Assembly: GCA_946413245.1 (NCBI GenBank)
Contig: CAMKJS010000001.1
Location: forward strand, 1-64,000
DNA length: 64,000 bases
Source of the DNA: an uncultured Clostridia bacterium
GTDB lineage: Bacteria > Bacillota > Clostridia > Christensenellales > Aristaeellaceae
Direction of reading: 5' to 3'
In this document: positions 1 through 9,273 of the stretch, piece after piece
Numbering within the stretch: the stretch's first letter is position 1
Layout of the letters: every line of letters begins with the position of its first letter
Notes under the pieces: model-generated
What the model was told of the DNA's origin: nothing
Databases searched by the model: none
Seen by the model: only the letters and a program-made list of their open reading frames with translations
Made by a program: the position numbers and the translations under genes

Positions 1-2
1 TC

Positions 3-158
3 AAGTCCATCGACTGGGCCGTGTTCCTGAACGAGCGCAAGGAAGGCAACTTCGGCATCGCCCGCAACGGCTGGATCGCTGACTTCAACGACCCGATCAA
101 CATGCTGGAAATGTGGACCACCGTCTCCGGCAACAACGACGCGCAGTTCGGCCGGTAA
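3..158 (+). CDS. 3' end of oligopeptide ABC transporter substrate-binding protein (SBP_bac_5/OppA-like), apparently C-terminally truncated
   Basis: Frame from nt 3 reads ...SIDWAVFLNERKEGNFGIARNGWIADFNDPINMLEMWTTVSGNNDAQFGR*, an OppA-like motif; 5' part lies outside the window. Confidence 0.75.
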   Translation, partial: KSIDWAVFLNERKEGNFGIARNGWIADFNDPINMLEMWTTVSGNNDAQFGR

Positions 159-186
159 TCTCCGGATCGGAAACAGGCGTCATCAA

Positions 187-218
187 AGGGGCTGCCCGCA
201 CGGGCAGCCCCTCTTTTT
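187..218 (+). terminator. Rho-independent terminator
   Basis: AGGGGCTGCCCG/CGGGCAGCCCCT perfect 12-bp arms followed by CTTTTT. Confidence 0.9.
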
Positions 219-271
219 ACGGAGACACCCGGCCTGCCTGCGGCAAACCGGGTGTCGTTTACGGAAAGGGA

Positions 272-2704
272 TCAGCGGATATCGTATACGCTGCGGACGG
301 AAACATTTTCCGCGGAACCGCGAAGCACGCGGACCCGGCGGGTGCCGGCGTTCATGTCGAAGAAGTTGTCCTCCAGCAGGGTATCCGGGCCGCACCGCAG
401 CTCCACGCTGCGGGCATAGGCCTTCGCGGTGACGACGATTTCATCGCCTTCCACATGAGCCTCCAGGCCGGGATCCTCGAAGCGGAAATGCTTCGGCGCG
501 CAGAAGAGCACGGTGCCGCCGCCCACGGGGCTTCCGGATTCGTCCTCCAGGGAATAGGCGTAGTAGCAGCCCCAGGTGTCCTCGCTGCTGAAATCCTGCT
601 CCTCCAGCCAGCAGGCGGAGAGGGCAGGCACGGCGACCGGGAAGCTGCCCTCCCGGATCACGGAGGCGTCCGGCCGGCGGAGACTCCAGCGGGCTGTGCC
701 GCGGAAATCGCTCCGGGTTTCGTTGCTCACGTTCAGGCGGGCGGATTTCTTCAGCGGGAAGGGCTCCATGTTGACGTTGGTGCACTGGGTGAGGGTACCC
801 TCCTCGGCGCAGGAGATCAGCACCGGGGCGAAGAAGCGCTTCTCATAATAGTGCAGCGCTTTCCAGCGGCCGGCGTAATCGATGCTGGCCCAGCTGGTGA
901 CCGGCCAGCAGTCGTTCAGCTGCCAGACGATCGCGCCCATGCAGCGGCCCCGGTTCCGGCGCCAGTGCTCCACGCCGTACTGCATGGCCTGGGCCTGCAG
1001 GAGCTGGGAGGCAAAGACGAAGGTATCGAAGGAGGAAGGATAAAGATAGGTCTGGGAAAGATACTCGGCGATCTTGCCGTTGGCGCTGGCGTTGCGCTGG
1101 TGCTTCTCCATCACGAAGGAGAAGACGTTCCGGTCCTCCGGCAGGGTGAAGCTCTCAATGGTCGGCATATTGGGGAAGGACTGGAAGCCGAACTCGCTGG
1201 CATAGCGCAGGTAATGGTTCCGGTAATCGGTGAAGGGCTTCAGGCCGTGCCAGACTGCCCAGTAATGGCTGTCGCCCCGGTTGTCGGCGTGGGGTTCGTC
1301 AAAGCTGCCGCCGGAGGAAGGACTGGAGGGCCAGTAGAAGGTCTGGGGATCCTCTTTTTCCAGGATGCGTGGGATAATATACTCGAACAGCTTGATATAG
1401 TCCGCGATCAGCCCTTTTTCCCCATACCAGTTTCCAAAGGGAACGAAGGATTCGATTTCGTTGTTCCCGCACCACAGAGCCAGGGACGCATGGTGGCGCA
1501 GCCGGCGGACGTTGTCGACGAACTCGGCACGCACGTTCTCCTCAAAAGCCGGGGAAAGATCGTAGGCGGCGCAGGCGAACATGAAATCCTGCCAGACCAG
1601 CAGGCCCAGCTCGTCGCAGGCGTCATAGAAGAAATCGTCCGGATAGTAACCGCCGCCCCACACCCGAATCGTGTTCATGCGGGCAGCCTTCGCGTCCTCC
1701 AGAAGACGGCGGGTCCGTTCCGGCGTAACCCGGGGCAGCAGATTGTCCTCCGGAATATAGTCCGCGCCCATGGCGAAGATATCCACGCCGTTGACCCGGT
1801 GGCAGAAGCATTCGCCCCATTCGTCCTTTTCCCGGTGAACGGTCAGCGTGCGCAGGCCGATCCGTTTCTTCCAGGTATCCAGCACCCAGCCTCCGGCGGA
1901 GAGCGTAACCTTCACCTGATACAGGGGCTGATCGCCGATGCCGCTGGGCCACCAGAGCTTTGGGGATGGAATCTCAATTTCGCAGGAGCAGCCGGCAGCT
2001 GAAAAGGTTTCCCCGTCCGGCCCTGTCACCGTGACGGAGATTTCCGGCTCCGCGGCGGACAGCATTTCCGGGCGGGAAGCCACGGTCAGGGTTACGCTGC
2101 CGTCCTGATGGGCCTGGGTGACGTAGACGTCTTCCAGCCGGCCGCCCTCGACGCCAAGCAGCTCGATTTCCCGCCAGATGCCGGCGTCCGGCAGATGGGG
2201 ACCCCAGTCCCAGCCGAACATGCAATGGGCCTTGCGCAGATAGGGGAAGCCGCGCATGGCGTCGGCGGCGCCTTCCAGCGGCTTCTCCGCGTACCGCTCG
2301 CGGATCCAGCGGGTGGGGGAGAAGAGTGTGACCTCCAGGGTGTTTTCCCCGGGCCGTAGCAGGGATTTCACACCGTATTCCCAGATGCGGTGCATGTTAT
2401 CCGCCCGGCCTACGGGCTGACCGTTCAGCCGGATTTCCGCCAGGGTATCCAGCCCGTGGCAGCGCATGAGCACCGCGTCGCAGGCGTCCCAGCCCTCCGG
2501 CATGGTGAAGGAGCGGGAATAGATAAAGTCGTTGTCCATGAGGGGAAGCAGCGCATCCTCGTTGTTCCGGTAAAAGGGATCCGGGATGAGGCCGGCGGAC
2601 AGCAGATCATGATAGACGGAGCCGGGAACCGACGCGGGAACCCGGGCAAAATCCGTGCCGGGGATGTCGAGGGTCCAGGGACCGCTCAGGGAGAAGCGCT
2701 TCAT
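272..2704 (-). CDS. Beta-mannosidase, GH2 family
   Basis: MKRFSLSGPWTLDIPGTDFARVPASVPGSVYHDLL...; GH2-type WCGNNE and VWQLNDCWPV motifs; start placed after AAGGAGGAT. Confidence 0.9.
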   Translation of the reverse strand: MKRFSLSGPWTLDIPGTDFARVPASVPGSVYHDLLSAGLIPDPFYRNNEDALLPLMDNDFIYSRSFTMPEGWDACDAVLMRCHGLDTLAEIRLNGQPVGRADNMHRIWEYGVKSLLRPGENTLEVTLFSPTRWIRERYAEKPLEGAADAMRGFPYLRKAHCMFGWDWGPHLPDAGIWREIELLGVEGGRLEDVYVTQAHQDGSVTLTVASRPEMLSAAEPEISVTVTGPDGETFSAAGCSCEIEIPSPKLWWPSGIGDQPLYQVKVTLSAGGWVLDTWKKRIGLRTLTVHREKDEWGECFCHRVNGVDIFAMGADYIPEDNLLPRVTPERTRRLLEDAKAARMNTIRVWGGGYYPDDFFYDACDELGLLVWQDFMFACAAYDLSPAFEENVRAEFVDNVRRLRHHASLALWCGNNEIESFVPFGNWYGEKGLIADYIKLFEYIIPRILEKEDPQTFYWPSSPSSGGSFDEPHADNRGDSHYWAVWHGLKPFTDYRNHYLRYASEFGFQSFPNMPTIESFTLPEDRNVFSFVMEKHQRNASANGKIAEYLSQTYLYPSSFDTFVFASQLLQAQAMQYGVEHWRRNRGRCMGAIVWQLNDCWPVTSWASIDYAGRWKALHYYEKRFFAPVLISCAEEGTLTQCTNVNMEPFPLKKSARLNVSNETRSDFRGTARWSLRRPDASVIREGSFPVAVPALSACWLEEQDFSSEDTWGCYYAYSLEDESGSPVGGGTVLFCAPKHFRFEDPGLEAHVEGDEIVVTAKAYARSVELRCGPDTLLEDNFFDMNAGTRRVRVLRGSAENVSVRSVYDIR

Positions 2705-2746
2705 AGGGGGATCCTCCTTCATATGAAATCACTGGCTGTTTGCCTC

Positions 2747-2775
2747 ATTATATCAACTGCATTTTTGCAAGTCAA
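2747..2775 (-). promoter_or_regulatory. Sigma-A type promoter of the beta-mannosidase gene
   Basis: Minus strand TTGACT-N17-TATAAT. Confidence 0.8.
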
Positions 2776-2814
2776 CGAAGAAACAGGGCGATGTTCCCAT
2801 GGCTTCGCCGCTGT

Positions 2815-4008
2815 TCATATGACAGAATTGCAGCCATTAAACCGGGCAAGGCGCTGAACGGCGGAATCGACGGCAAGACTCAGTTTTTTTGTCTGCCGGG
2901 CAGCCGGCTCGTACCAGATGTTTTTGAGGATCAGCTGCCTGTTCTTCCTGTCCGCGGCTGCTTCGATCCGGCCGATCAGCTCCTGCCCGTATACCATCGG
3001 AAGAACATAATACCCGTATTTTCGTTTGACCGCGGGCGTGTAGATTTCCCACGAATACCGATAATCCCAGAGGGCTTCGATCAGCTTCCGGTCCCACAGC
3101 ATCGGGTCCAGCGGCGCGAGGAATTCCAGACGGGGCTTTACATCCGCCTCGCCGGACAGGACCGCTTCCAGCAGCGGAAGATCATCTGACAGCATATACA
3201 GGGGGAACCGGATTCCCTCTACCTGCAGCGGCGCGATTGCGCCGGAGGCTTCCAGCCGGGCAAAAGCAGCCTCACGCTGCTCCGGGCTCATGCTGATCCC
3301 GAGCCACGCGTCCGACCGCCGGTTCCAGAGCAGACCGACTGCCCCGATTCTTCTCCGGACCCGCCAGGCCAGAAAGGACTCTTCGTCCGGACAGGGGTTC
3401 GGCGCGGTCAGCAAAGCCGCGGGCAGATATTTCTCCGCCAGATCATAGAATTTTCTGGATCCGCTTTTGTGGTGAATCAGCAATACGCCGTCGGTGTACA
3501 GCTGTTCCAGAACGGAGCGGGCGGCCGGGGATTCCTTATGCCAGTGCCCGCTCCAGTGCATGGAGGAATGCCAGAAAATGGTTCCGGGGATCGGCAGCGT
3601 ATCGCTGCTGACCGGGCCGTGGGCCCGGATATAATCGATGGCTTCCGCTTCCAGCTCGGGAATGCCTGCGAAGGCGTTTCCGTGGGCGACGCTTCTTTCC
3701 CGGTATCCGGAAAAGTAAGGCCAGTCCTCACTGGGCCAGATGGATAGCTCCTTGTCCGAATAATCCACCAGCAGACGGTCCCGGTACAGCAGATCGTCCA
3801 GCATCTTTTTCCGGAAGCCTTTCACCCGGGACTGCAGCGTCAGCTCGGCATTTTTCCCGCAGACGTCCACCGGGTCATACTGAATACAGCCGGCCCGGCG
3901 AACATACCGATACGCGCCGTCTTTCCCTGTGAACAGATGCTTCCCCAGCAACCCCTGTCTGCGGAGGATAAACTGCTTTGCCTGATTAACCGATATCGTT
4001 CTCATCAT
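2815..4008 (-). CDS. Winged-helix DNA-binding protein, YcaQ/AlkZ-like (HTH_42) family
   Basis: MMRTISVNQAKQFILRRQGLLG...RRAGCIQYDPVDVCGKNAELTLQSRV, a YcaQ-family N-terminus. Confidence 0.8.
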   Translation of the reverse strand: MMRTISVNQAKQFILRRQGLLGKHLFTGKDGAYRYVRRAGCIQYDPVDVCGKNAELTLQSRVKGFRKKMLDDLLYRDRLLVDYSDKELSIWPSEDWPYFSGYRERSVAHGNAFAGIPELEAEAIDYIRAHGPVSSDTLPIPGTIFWHSSMHWSGHWHKESPAARSVLEQLYTDGVLLIHHKSGSRKFYDLAEKYLPAALLTAPNPCPDEESFLAWRVRRRIGAVGLLWNRRSDAWLGISMSPEQREAAFARLEASGAIAPLQVEGIRFPLYMLSDDLPLLEAVLSGEADVKPRLEFLAPLDPMLWDRKLIEALWDYRYSWEIYTPAVKRKYGYYVLPMVYGQELIGRIEAAADRKNRQLILKNIWYEPAARQTKKLSLAVDSAVQRLARFNGCNSVI

Positions 4009-4109
4009 AGGCTTTCATCTCTGACAATGACCGTTTTTCCGGCCGGTTTTGCTTTATTGTACCGGTTCCGGCCGGTTTGTCAAGATTCAGGCAATCCGTG
4101 AATTCGCTG

Positions 4110-4138
4110 TTGTGTTTTTGCGGTTCACATGATACAAT
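4110..4138 (+). promoter_or_regulatory. Promoter of the hipBA operon
   Basis: TTGTGT-N17-TACAAT, directly upstream of a palindrome. Confidence 0.75.
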
Positions 4139-4142
4139 GCAG

Positions 4143-4162
4143 ATGGATCATATTTGATCCAT
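4143..4162. promoter_or_regulatory. Candidate HipB operator (perfect inverted repeat)
   Basis: ATGGATCA-TATT-TGATCCAT, just downstream of the -10. Confidence 0.75.
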
Positions 4163-4216
4163 AATATGCAACTAAACAATAAATCGGATAATATATTATC
4201 TATAGGAGCATGCTTT

Positions 4217-4495
4217 ATGCAAAGCTATGAATGGGAAACGGCGGAGGAAATCAATCAGCAGCTGGCATTCAGATTAAAAAGAATCAGAAAGCGTCGCGGT
4301 TTCACGCAGCAGACCCTGAGTGAAATGAGCGGCGTCAGCTACGGGAGCATCAAGCGTTTTGAAACTTCCGGGCAGATTTCACTGCTTTCTCTGACAAAGC
4401 TTGCTATTGCACTGGGGTGCACGGATGAGATCAGGCACATGTTTACCGATGTTCCGTATCGGAATATTGAGGAGGTCATTCATGAACGGCGATAA
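4217..4495 (+). CDS. XRE/HTH antitoxin, HipB-like
   Basis: RLKRIRKRRGFTQQTLSEMSGVSYGSIKRFETSGQIS, HTH_3; start chosen after AGGAG; 3' end overlaps the HipA start. Confidence 0.85.
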   Translation: MQSYEWETAEEINQQLAFRLKRIRKRRGFTQQTLSEMSGVSYGSIKRFETSGQISLLSLTKLAIALGCTDEIRHMFTDVPYRNIEEVIHERR

Positions 4496-5618
4496 GCTGA
4501 CGGTATCTTTTCAGGGGAGAGAAGTCGGTGTTCTGTCTGAGACGGCGGACCATAGGGTCGCTTTTGCCTATACGCCGGCCTGGATCCCGGAAGGCTTTCC
4601 GATCAGTCCGTTTTCGCTTCCTGTTGAAGAAACGGTTTTCGTTCCTTCTGCACGTCACTTCAACGGCTTGTTCGGCATTTTTGCAGACAGTTTGCCGGAT
4701 GCCTGGGGTCAGCTGCTTATGAACCGGATGCTGCAACATCGCGGAATAGATCCGGCACAGGTGGGGCAGCTGACCAGGCTTGCGATCATCGGCAATTCCG
4801 GCATGGGGGCGCTTTCCTATGAGCCAGCCTGGGAAGCGTGGCACCAGATTTCATTGGGAGATCTGGACCTGCTGGCAGAGGAATGCCGGAAGCTGCTCAA
4901 TCGTGAAGAAACCGAAGACGCGGATATGATGTTCGCTATGGCAGGTTCCAGCGGAGGTGCGCGGCCCAAGGTCATGACGGAAGAATGGATTGTCAAGTTC
5001 CCGGCTTCCACGGAAGATCCGGAGTCCGGTACGATGGAGAAGGAGTACATGGACTGTGCCGGAGAATGCGGGATTCACGTGCCTAAGTCGAAACTGATGC
5101 CTTCCCGGAGATGCGCCGGTTATTTCGCGGTAAAACGTTTTGACCGGGAGCGCAAGGCGGACGGAAATCTCCGGCGGATTCATATGCTGACAGCGGCCGC
5201 CATCCTGGAACTGGACTGGCGAACGCCGAGCCTGGACTACCACACCCTGATGAAGCTGACCAGGATCCTGTGCCGTGACCGGCAGGAAGAGGTTGAGCAG
5301 ATGTTTCGGCGTATGTGCTTCAACGTATTTGCTCATAACCGGGACGATCACGCGAAAAATTTCACTTATCTGTACGACGAGAAAACCGATCAGTGGCATT
5401 TGTCACCGGCATACGATCTTACCTGGAGTACGACGTATTACGGGGAACACACTACCACTGTTGACGGGAACGGCCGTGACCCCGGCATGAAAGAACTGCT
5501 TGCGGTTGGGAAAAAGGCCGGATTATCCCGGAACCGGTGCAGAATTATCGCTGAAGAAATCCGAGAACAAACGCAGTCCCTCGCAGAGAAATATTCGCAT
5601 ATGAAGGATCGGGTATAA
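4482..5618 (+). CDS. HipA-like serine/threonine kinase toxin
   Basis: HipA N-terminal couple_hipA region, SSGGARPKV Gly-rich loop, HNRDDHAKNF catalytic loop. Confidence 0.9.
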   Translation: MNGDKLTVSFQGREVGVLSETADHRVAFAYTPAWIPEGFPISPFSLPVEETVFVPSARHFNGLFGIFADSLPDAWGQLLMNRMLQHRGIDPAQVGQLTRLAIIGNSGMGALSYEPAWEAWHQISLGDLDLLAEECRKLLNREETEDADMMFAMAGSSGGARPKVMTEEWIVKFPASTEDPESGTMEKEYMDCAGECGIHVPKSKLMPSRRCAGYFAVKRFDRERKADGNLRRIHMLTAAAILELDWRTPSLDYHTLMKLTRILCRDRQEEVEQMFRRMCFNVFAHNRDDHAKNFTYLYDEKTDQWHLSPAYDLTWSTTYYGEHTTTVDGNGRDPGMKELLAVGKKAGLSRNRCRIIAEEIREQTQSLAEKYSHMKDRV

Positions 5619-5676
5619 ACATACAGAAACTGGCCGATATTGATCCGCCGGGACACTGAAAAAATACGAAAAGCGG

Positions 5677-5705
5677 TTGTGAACAGTTTCTCTTCGATGT
5701 AAAAT
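5677..5705 (+). promoter_or_regulatory. Promoter of the 186-aa membrane protein gene
   Basis: TTGTGA-N17-TAAAAT. Confidence 0.65.
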
Positions 5706-5753
5706 GAAACAGTCCGAAAGGACTTTTGAGGAACAGGAAAAGGGGATTGCACT

Positions 5754-6314
5754 GTGAGTCAGAAAAAAAGCGGCAAAAGGCGGTCTTTGTCAGCCCTGCT
5801 TCAGAAAAAGCACAGCATCGTTCCCATCCAATATGAGGAAGATCTGATGCTGCATCTCAGCAAGGACGAATTGTTTGACCGCCATGTGATTCTGCCGCAC
5901 GCGGAGGTCAATCCGGTCGTCTATGAAGCTGTAAACCGGTTCACGGAGCGGTACGCCGGGGAGCACATGACGCTGACAATCTACAGCGACCCCATTAACG
6001 AGTCTTCCCAGCAGATTTTCCGGGAAGCCTATATTTCCCATTACGAGGACGAATACAGACGGACGACGCAGTATCTGTACAGATGGTATTCCCGTGTGAT
6101 TCTGCTGGCGGCGATCAGTGTGGCCGCGTATTACACGGTCAACTATCTGATGGCCAGAATCGACAAGATGAACTTTTTTATGAACGCGATCACCAATATC
6201 GGGATTTACTGCCTCTGGGAAATCTGCAACACTGGTTTCAAACGAAAGGATACCAGTCTGGAAAGAAAAAGAATCATGCGGGCGCTGAACGCAGAAATCC
6301 GCTTTGAATCCTGA
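5754..6314 (+). CDS. Uncharacterised protein with two probable TM helices (186 aa)
   Basis: GTG start; hydrophobic segments VILLAAISVAAYYTVNYL and FFMNAITNIGIYCLWEI; own promoter. Confidence 0.75.
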   Translation: MSQKKSGKRRSLSALLQKKHSIVPIQYEEDLMLHLSKDELFDRHVILPHAEVNPVVYEAVNRFTERYAGEHMTLTIYSDPINESSQQIFREAYISHYEDEYRRTTQYLYRWYSRVILLAAISVAAYYTVNYLMARIDKMNFFMNAITNIGIYCLWEICNTGFKRKDTSLERKRIMRALNAEIRFES

Positions 6315-6329
6315 GACCGGTATTCAGGA

Positions 6330-7724
6330 TTACAGGGCCTTTTGCAGATCCTCGGGAAGCTTGCGCCGCCACCAGCCCTTGCGGTAGGCGACGATGCTGA
6401 TCAGCGTACCCACCACCCAGCTGAAGAGCAGGGTGGAGAACAGGGCGACGGGATGCCCGTTCGGCCAGGCTTCGGAACGGGTCCAGCCGGCAATCAGATA
6501 GGCGAGGGGCATCCGGAGAATGACGGTGGTGATGATGCTGACCCACATGGGGAGCATGGTTTCCCCGGCGCCGCGCATCATTCCCTGCAGCACCTGGCTG
6601 ACCGCGAAGGCCAGATAGCCGAAAGCCAGCCATTGCAGACCCATGACGCCGATTTCCAGCACGGTTTCCGTTTCCGTGAACAGCCCGATGAGGTCGCGGC
6701 CGAAAAGCAGGATGCACGCCACCAGAACCGAGGCGCAGATCACGGCGATCAGCAGGAGGTCCTTCGTCCCCTGACGGATCCGGTCCGCCTTGCGGGCGCC
6801 GATGTTCTGGCCGATATAGGTGGTGGCGGCGGTACCGAAGGTGAAATTCGGCAGCATGCAGAAGCCGTCCACCCGCATGATGGCGACGTTGGCGGCGATT
6901 ACCGCTTCGCCCATGGAATTCGTCAGGTTCTGCACGATGATGGCGGAGAGAGAAAAGATCGCCTGGGTAAGGCCGGCGGGCAGGCCCAGCCGGCACAGTT
7001 TCAGCGTCAGGAATTTATCGGGACGGAGGGTGTTCCGGTTCAGATCAACGGTGTCCTTCAGACGGGTAAGGCGAAGGACGCACAGGGTTCCGGACAGCGC
7101 CTGGGCCATGATGGTGGCCAGAGCGACACCGGCGATGCCCATGGACCGGACCAGGAGCAGATCCAAAAGGATGTTCAGAAGGCAGGCAGCGATCAGGTAT
7201 ACCAGGGGATAGAAGCTGTCGCCCATACCCCGCAGCACGCCGGCAAAAATATTGTATGCCGCGTTGCCGATATACCCCAGAAAGATAATCTGCAGATAGG
7301 TGGTGGCGCCGATGGCTACGGCTTCCGGCGGATGGATCATCTGAATCAGCCAGCCGGAGGCATAATACCCGACCGCTGTCATCAGGATGCCGCTGCCGGC
7401 CGTGAGAAAAATCGCGCTGCCGACGGAGCGGCTCAGATTCTCCCGGTCATGCGCACCGAAATACTGCGCGGACAGAATGCTGGCGCCGGTGGATATGCCC
7501 ATCAGCAGCGTGAGAAGCAGCATGAAGATGGGCGACGCGGTGCCGACGGCCGCCAGCGCCGTATCCCCGATATACTTGCCGACGATGATGGAATCCACGG
7601 TGTTATACAGCTGCTGCGCCAGGTTTCCCACCAGGAGAGGAATGGAGAAATGGAGCAATACCGTCATAGGCTTGCCTGTCGTCATATCCTGTGTTCCGAA
7701 ATAGGAGCTCAGCTTTCCTTTCAT
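6330..7724 (-). CDS. MATE family efflux transporter
   Basis: MKGKLSSYFGTQDMTTGKPMTVLLHFSIPLLVGNLAQQLYNTVDSIIVGKYIG, MatE signature. Confidence 0.92.
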   Translation of the reverse strand: MKGKLSSYFGTQDMTTGKPMTVLLHFSIPLLVGNLAQQLYNTVDSIIVGKYIGDTALAAVGTASPIFMLLLTLLMGISTGASILSAQYFGAHDRENLSRSVGSAIFLTAGSGILMTAVGYYASGWLIQMIHPPEAVAIGATTYLQIIFLGYIGNAAYNIFAGVLRGMGDSFYPLVYLIAACLLNILLDLLLVRSMGIAGVALATIMAQALSGTLCVLRLTRLKDTVDLNRNTLRPDKFLTLKLCRLGLPAGLTQAIFSLSAIIVQNLTNSMGEAVIAANVAIMRVDGFCMLPNFTFGTAATTYIGQNIGARKADRIRQGTKDLLLIAVICASVLVACILLFGRDLIGLFTETETVLEIGVMGLQWLAFGYLAFAVSQVLQGMMRGAGETMLPMWVSIITTVILRMPLAYLIAGWTRSEAWPNGHPVALFSTLLFSWVVGTLISIVAYRKGWWRRKLPEDLQKAL

Positions 7725-7874
7725 TCTTTGCCGTCCCTTTCTGCCGCGTACCGGGTCCACTGAAATCTTCTTGACTGAAATAGTAACACAATTCCGGCGG
7801 GAATTGTCAAGCCCTGTTTCCAAACCGAAAAAATATCAGGAACGACCCGGAAAGACACGGAAGGAGGCGGCTTC

Positions 7875-9218
7875 ATGGCGAAGGAGCGGGTAACCCGGAT
7901 GACCGGCGGCAATATCCTGAAGCAGCTGGTGAATTTCTCCGTACCGCTGATTCTGGGCAATCTGTTTCAGCTGTCCTACAACATGGTGGACACCATCGTG
8001 ATCGGGCGCTTTGTGGGGAACGAGGCCCTGTCCGCGGTGGGAACGTGCGACCAGATCATGAACCTGCTGATTCTGGGAGTATCCGGCGTGTGTATCGGCG
8101 CTTCCGTGCTGATGGGCAACTTCTTCGGCGCGGGGGAAGAGGACCAGCTGCTGGACGAGATGAAAACCACCGTTTCCCTGGGCCTGATCTTTTCCCTGCT
8201 GATTCCGGCGGCCGGACTGCCGCTGACCGATTCCATTTTCCGCTGGATGCGGGTGCAGCCGGAAGCGCTCGCGCCGGCCGGAACCTATCTGCGGATCATC
8301 TTCGCCGGGATGCCGTTTACCTGCCTGTACAATATCTACGCCGCGGCTCTCCGGAGCGTGGGTGATTCCCGGACCCCCGTGCGGTACCTGATGCTGGCCA
8401 CTGTGCTCAATATGGCGCTGGATCTGGTGTTCGTGGCGCTGCTGCGTATGAACGTGTTTGGCGCCGCGCTGGCGACCCTGCTGGCGCAGGCCGTCAGCGC
8501 GGTGCTCTGCATCCTGCATGTGAGCCGCCGGGTGCCGCTGCTGCGCTTCTCCTGGCGCCGGCTGCGCATCGACGGGGAACTGGCCCGGAAAACGCTGTCC
8601 TACGGCGGGCTGACGGCCTTGCAGCAATGTGCGCAGCCCATCGGCAACCTCATTATCCAGGGAAGCGTAAATACCCTTGGCGTGACGGCCGCGGCAGCCT
8701 TCAGCGCGGCCCGGAAAATCGAGGATATCGGACTGCTGCCGGGACGCAGCGTCTCCACCGCGATTACCGCCTTTACCGCCCAGAACGTGGGCGCCGGCAA
8801 CCAGGAACGCACGGAACGGGGATTCCGGACCGCCATCCTGCTGGAGGGAGCGGTGGGCCTTGCCATGTCTCTTACCGTGCTGCTGCTCCGGGGCCCGATG
8901 ATGTCCCTGTTCACTGCCGACAGAGCCATGATTGAAGAAGGAATCCGCTATTTCAGCATCATCGGTTTCTGCTACTTCCTGCCATGCCTGACCAACGGCT
9001 ATCAGGGATATCTGCGGGGAACCGGGCATATGCTGGCTTCGCTGCTGGCTACGCTGACCCAGATTTCCGTACGGGTGCTGGTAACGCTGCTGTGTGTGCC
9101 CACCATGGGAATTCCCGGTGTCGGGCTGGCCTGCGTCGCCGGCTGGTCCGCCATGCTGGCGTGGCAGGTTCCGTACCATCTGCATCTGCGCAGGCAGAGA
9201 CTGAAAAAGGAAGGATAA
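7875..9218 (+). CDS. MATE family efflux transporter
   Basis: MTGGNILKQLVNFSVPLILGNLFQLSYNMVDTIVIGRFVG, MatE signature. Confidence 0.92.
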   Translation: MAKERVTRMTGGNILKQLVNFSVPLILGNLFQLSYNMVDTIVIGRFVGNEALSAVGTCDQIMNLLILGVSGVCIGASVLMGNFFGAGEEDQLLDEMKTTVSLGLIFSLLIPAAGLPLTDSIFRWMRVQPEALAPAGTYLRIIFAGMPFTCLYNIYAAALRSVGDSRTPVRYLMLATVLNMALDLVFVALLRMNVFGAALATLLAQAVSAVLCILHVSRRVPLLRFSWRRLRIDGELARKTLSYGGLTALQQCAQPIGNLIIQGSVNTLGVTAAAAFSAARKIEDIGLLPGRSVSTAITAFTAQNVGAGNQERTERGFRTAILLEGAVGLAMSLTVLLLRGPMMSLFTADRAMIEEGIRYFSIIGFCYFLPCLTNGYQGYLRGTGHMLASLLATLTQISVRVLVTLLCVPTMGIPGVGLACVAGWSAMLAWQVPYHLHLRRQRLKKEG

Positions 9219-9221
9219 CGC

Positions 9222-9255
9222 AATGAACCCGCTCAGCGAACTGAGCGGGTTCATT
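9222..9255. terminator. Bidirectional terminator between convergent genes
   Basis: AATGAACCCGCTCAG-CGAA-CTGAGCGGGTTCATT, perfect 15-bp arms; no long T tract, so the role is inferred from position. Confidence 0.7.
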
Positions 9256-9273
9256 CGTCTGCCCGGGAACCGG

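Noticed and set aside
113-2002. 629-aa plus-strand ORF opposite beta-mannosidase
   Set aside because: Antisense shadow ORF of a GC-rich gene; low-complexity Gly/Ala/Arg/His composition and no recognisable domain, whereas the minus strand encodes a clear GH2 enzyme
6342-7763. 473-aa plus-strand ORF
   Set aside because: Opposite a clear MATE transporter; Gln/Asp/Gly/His-rich shadow reading frame
7725-7874. Two divergent MATE genes considered as a recent duplication
   Set aside because: Both are MATE proteins, but their sequences differ substantially by eye; divergent pairs are common and no duplication signature is visible
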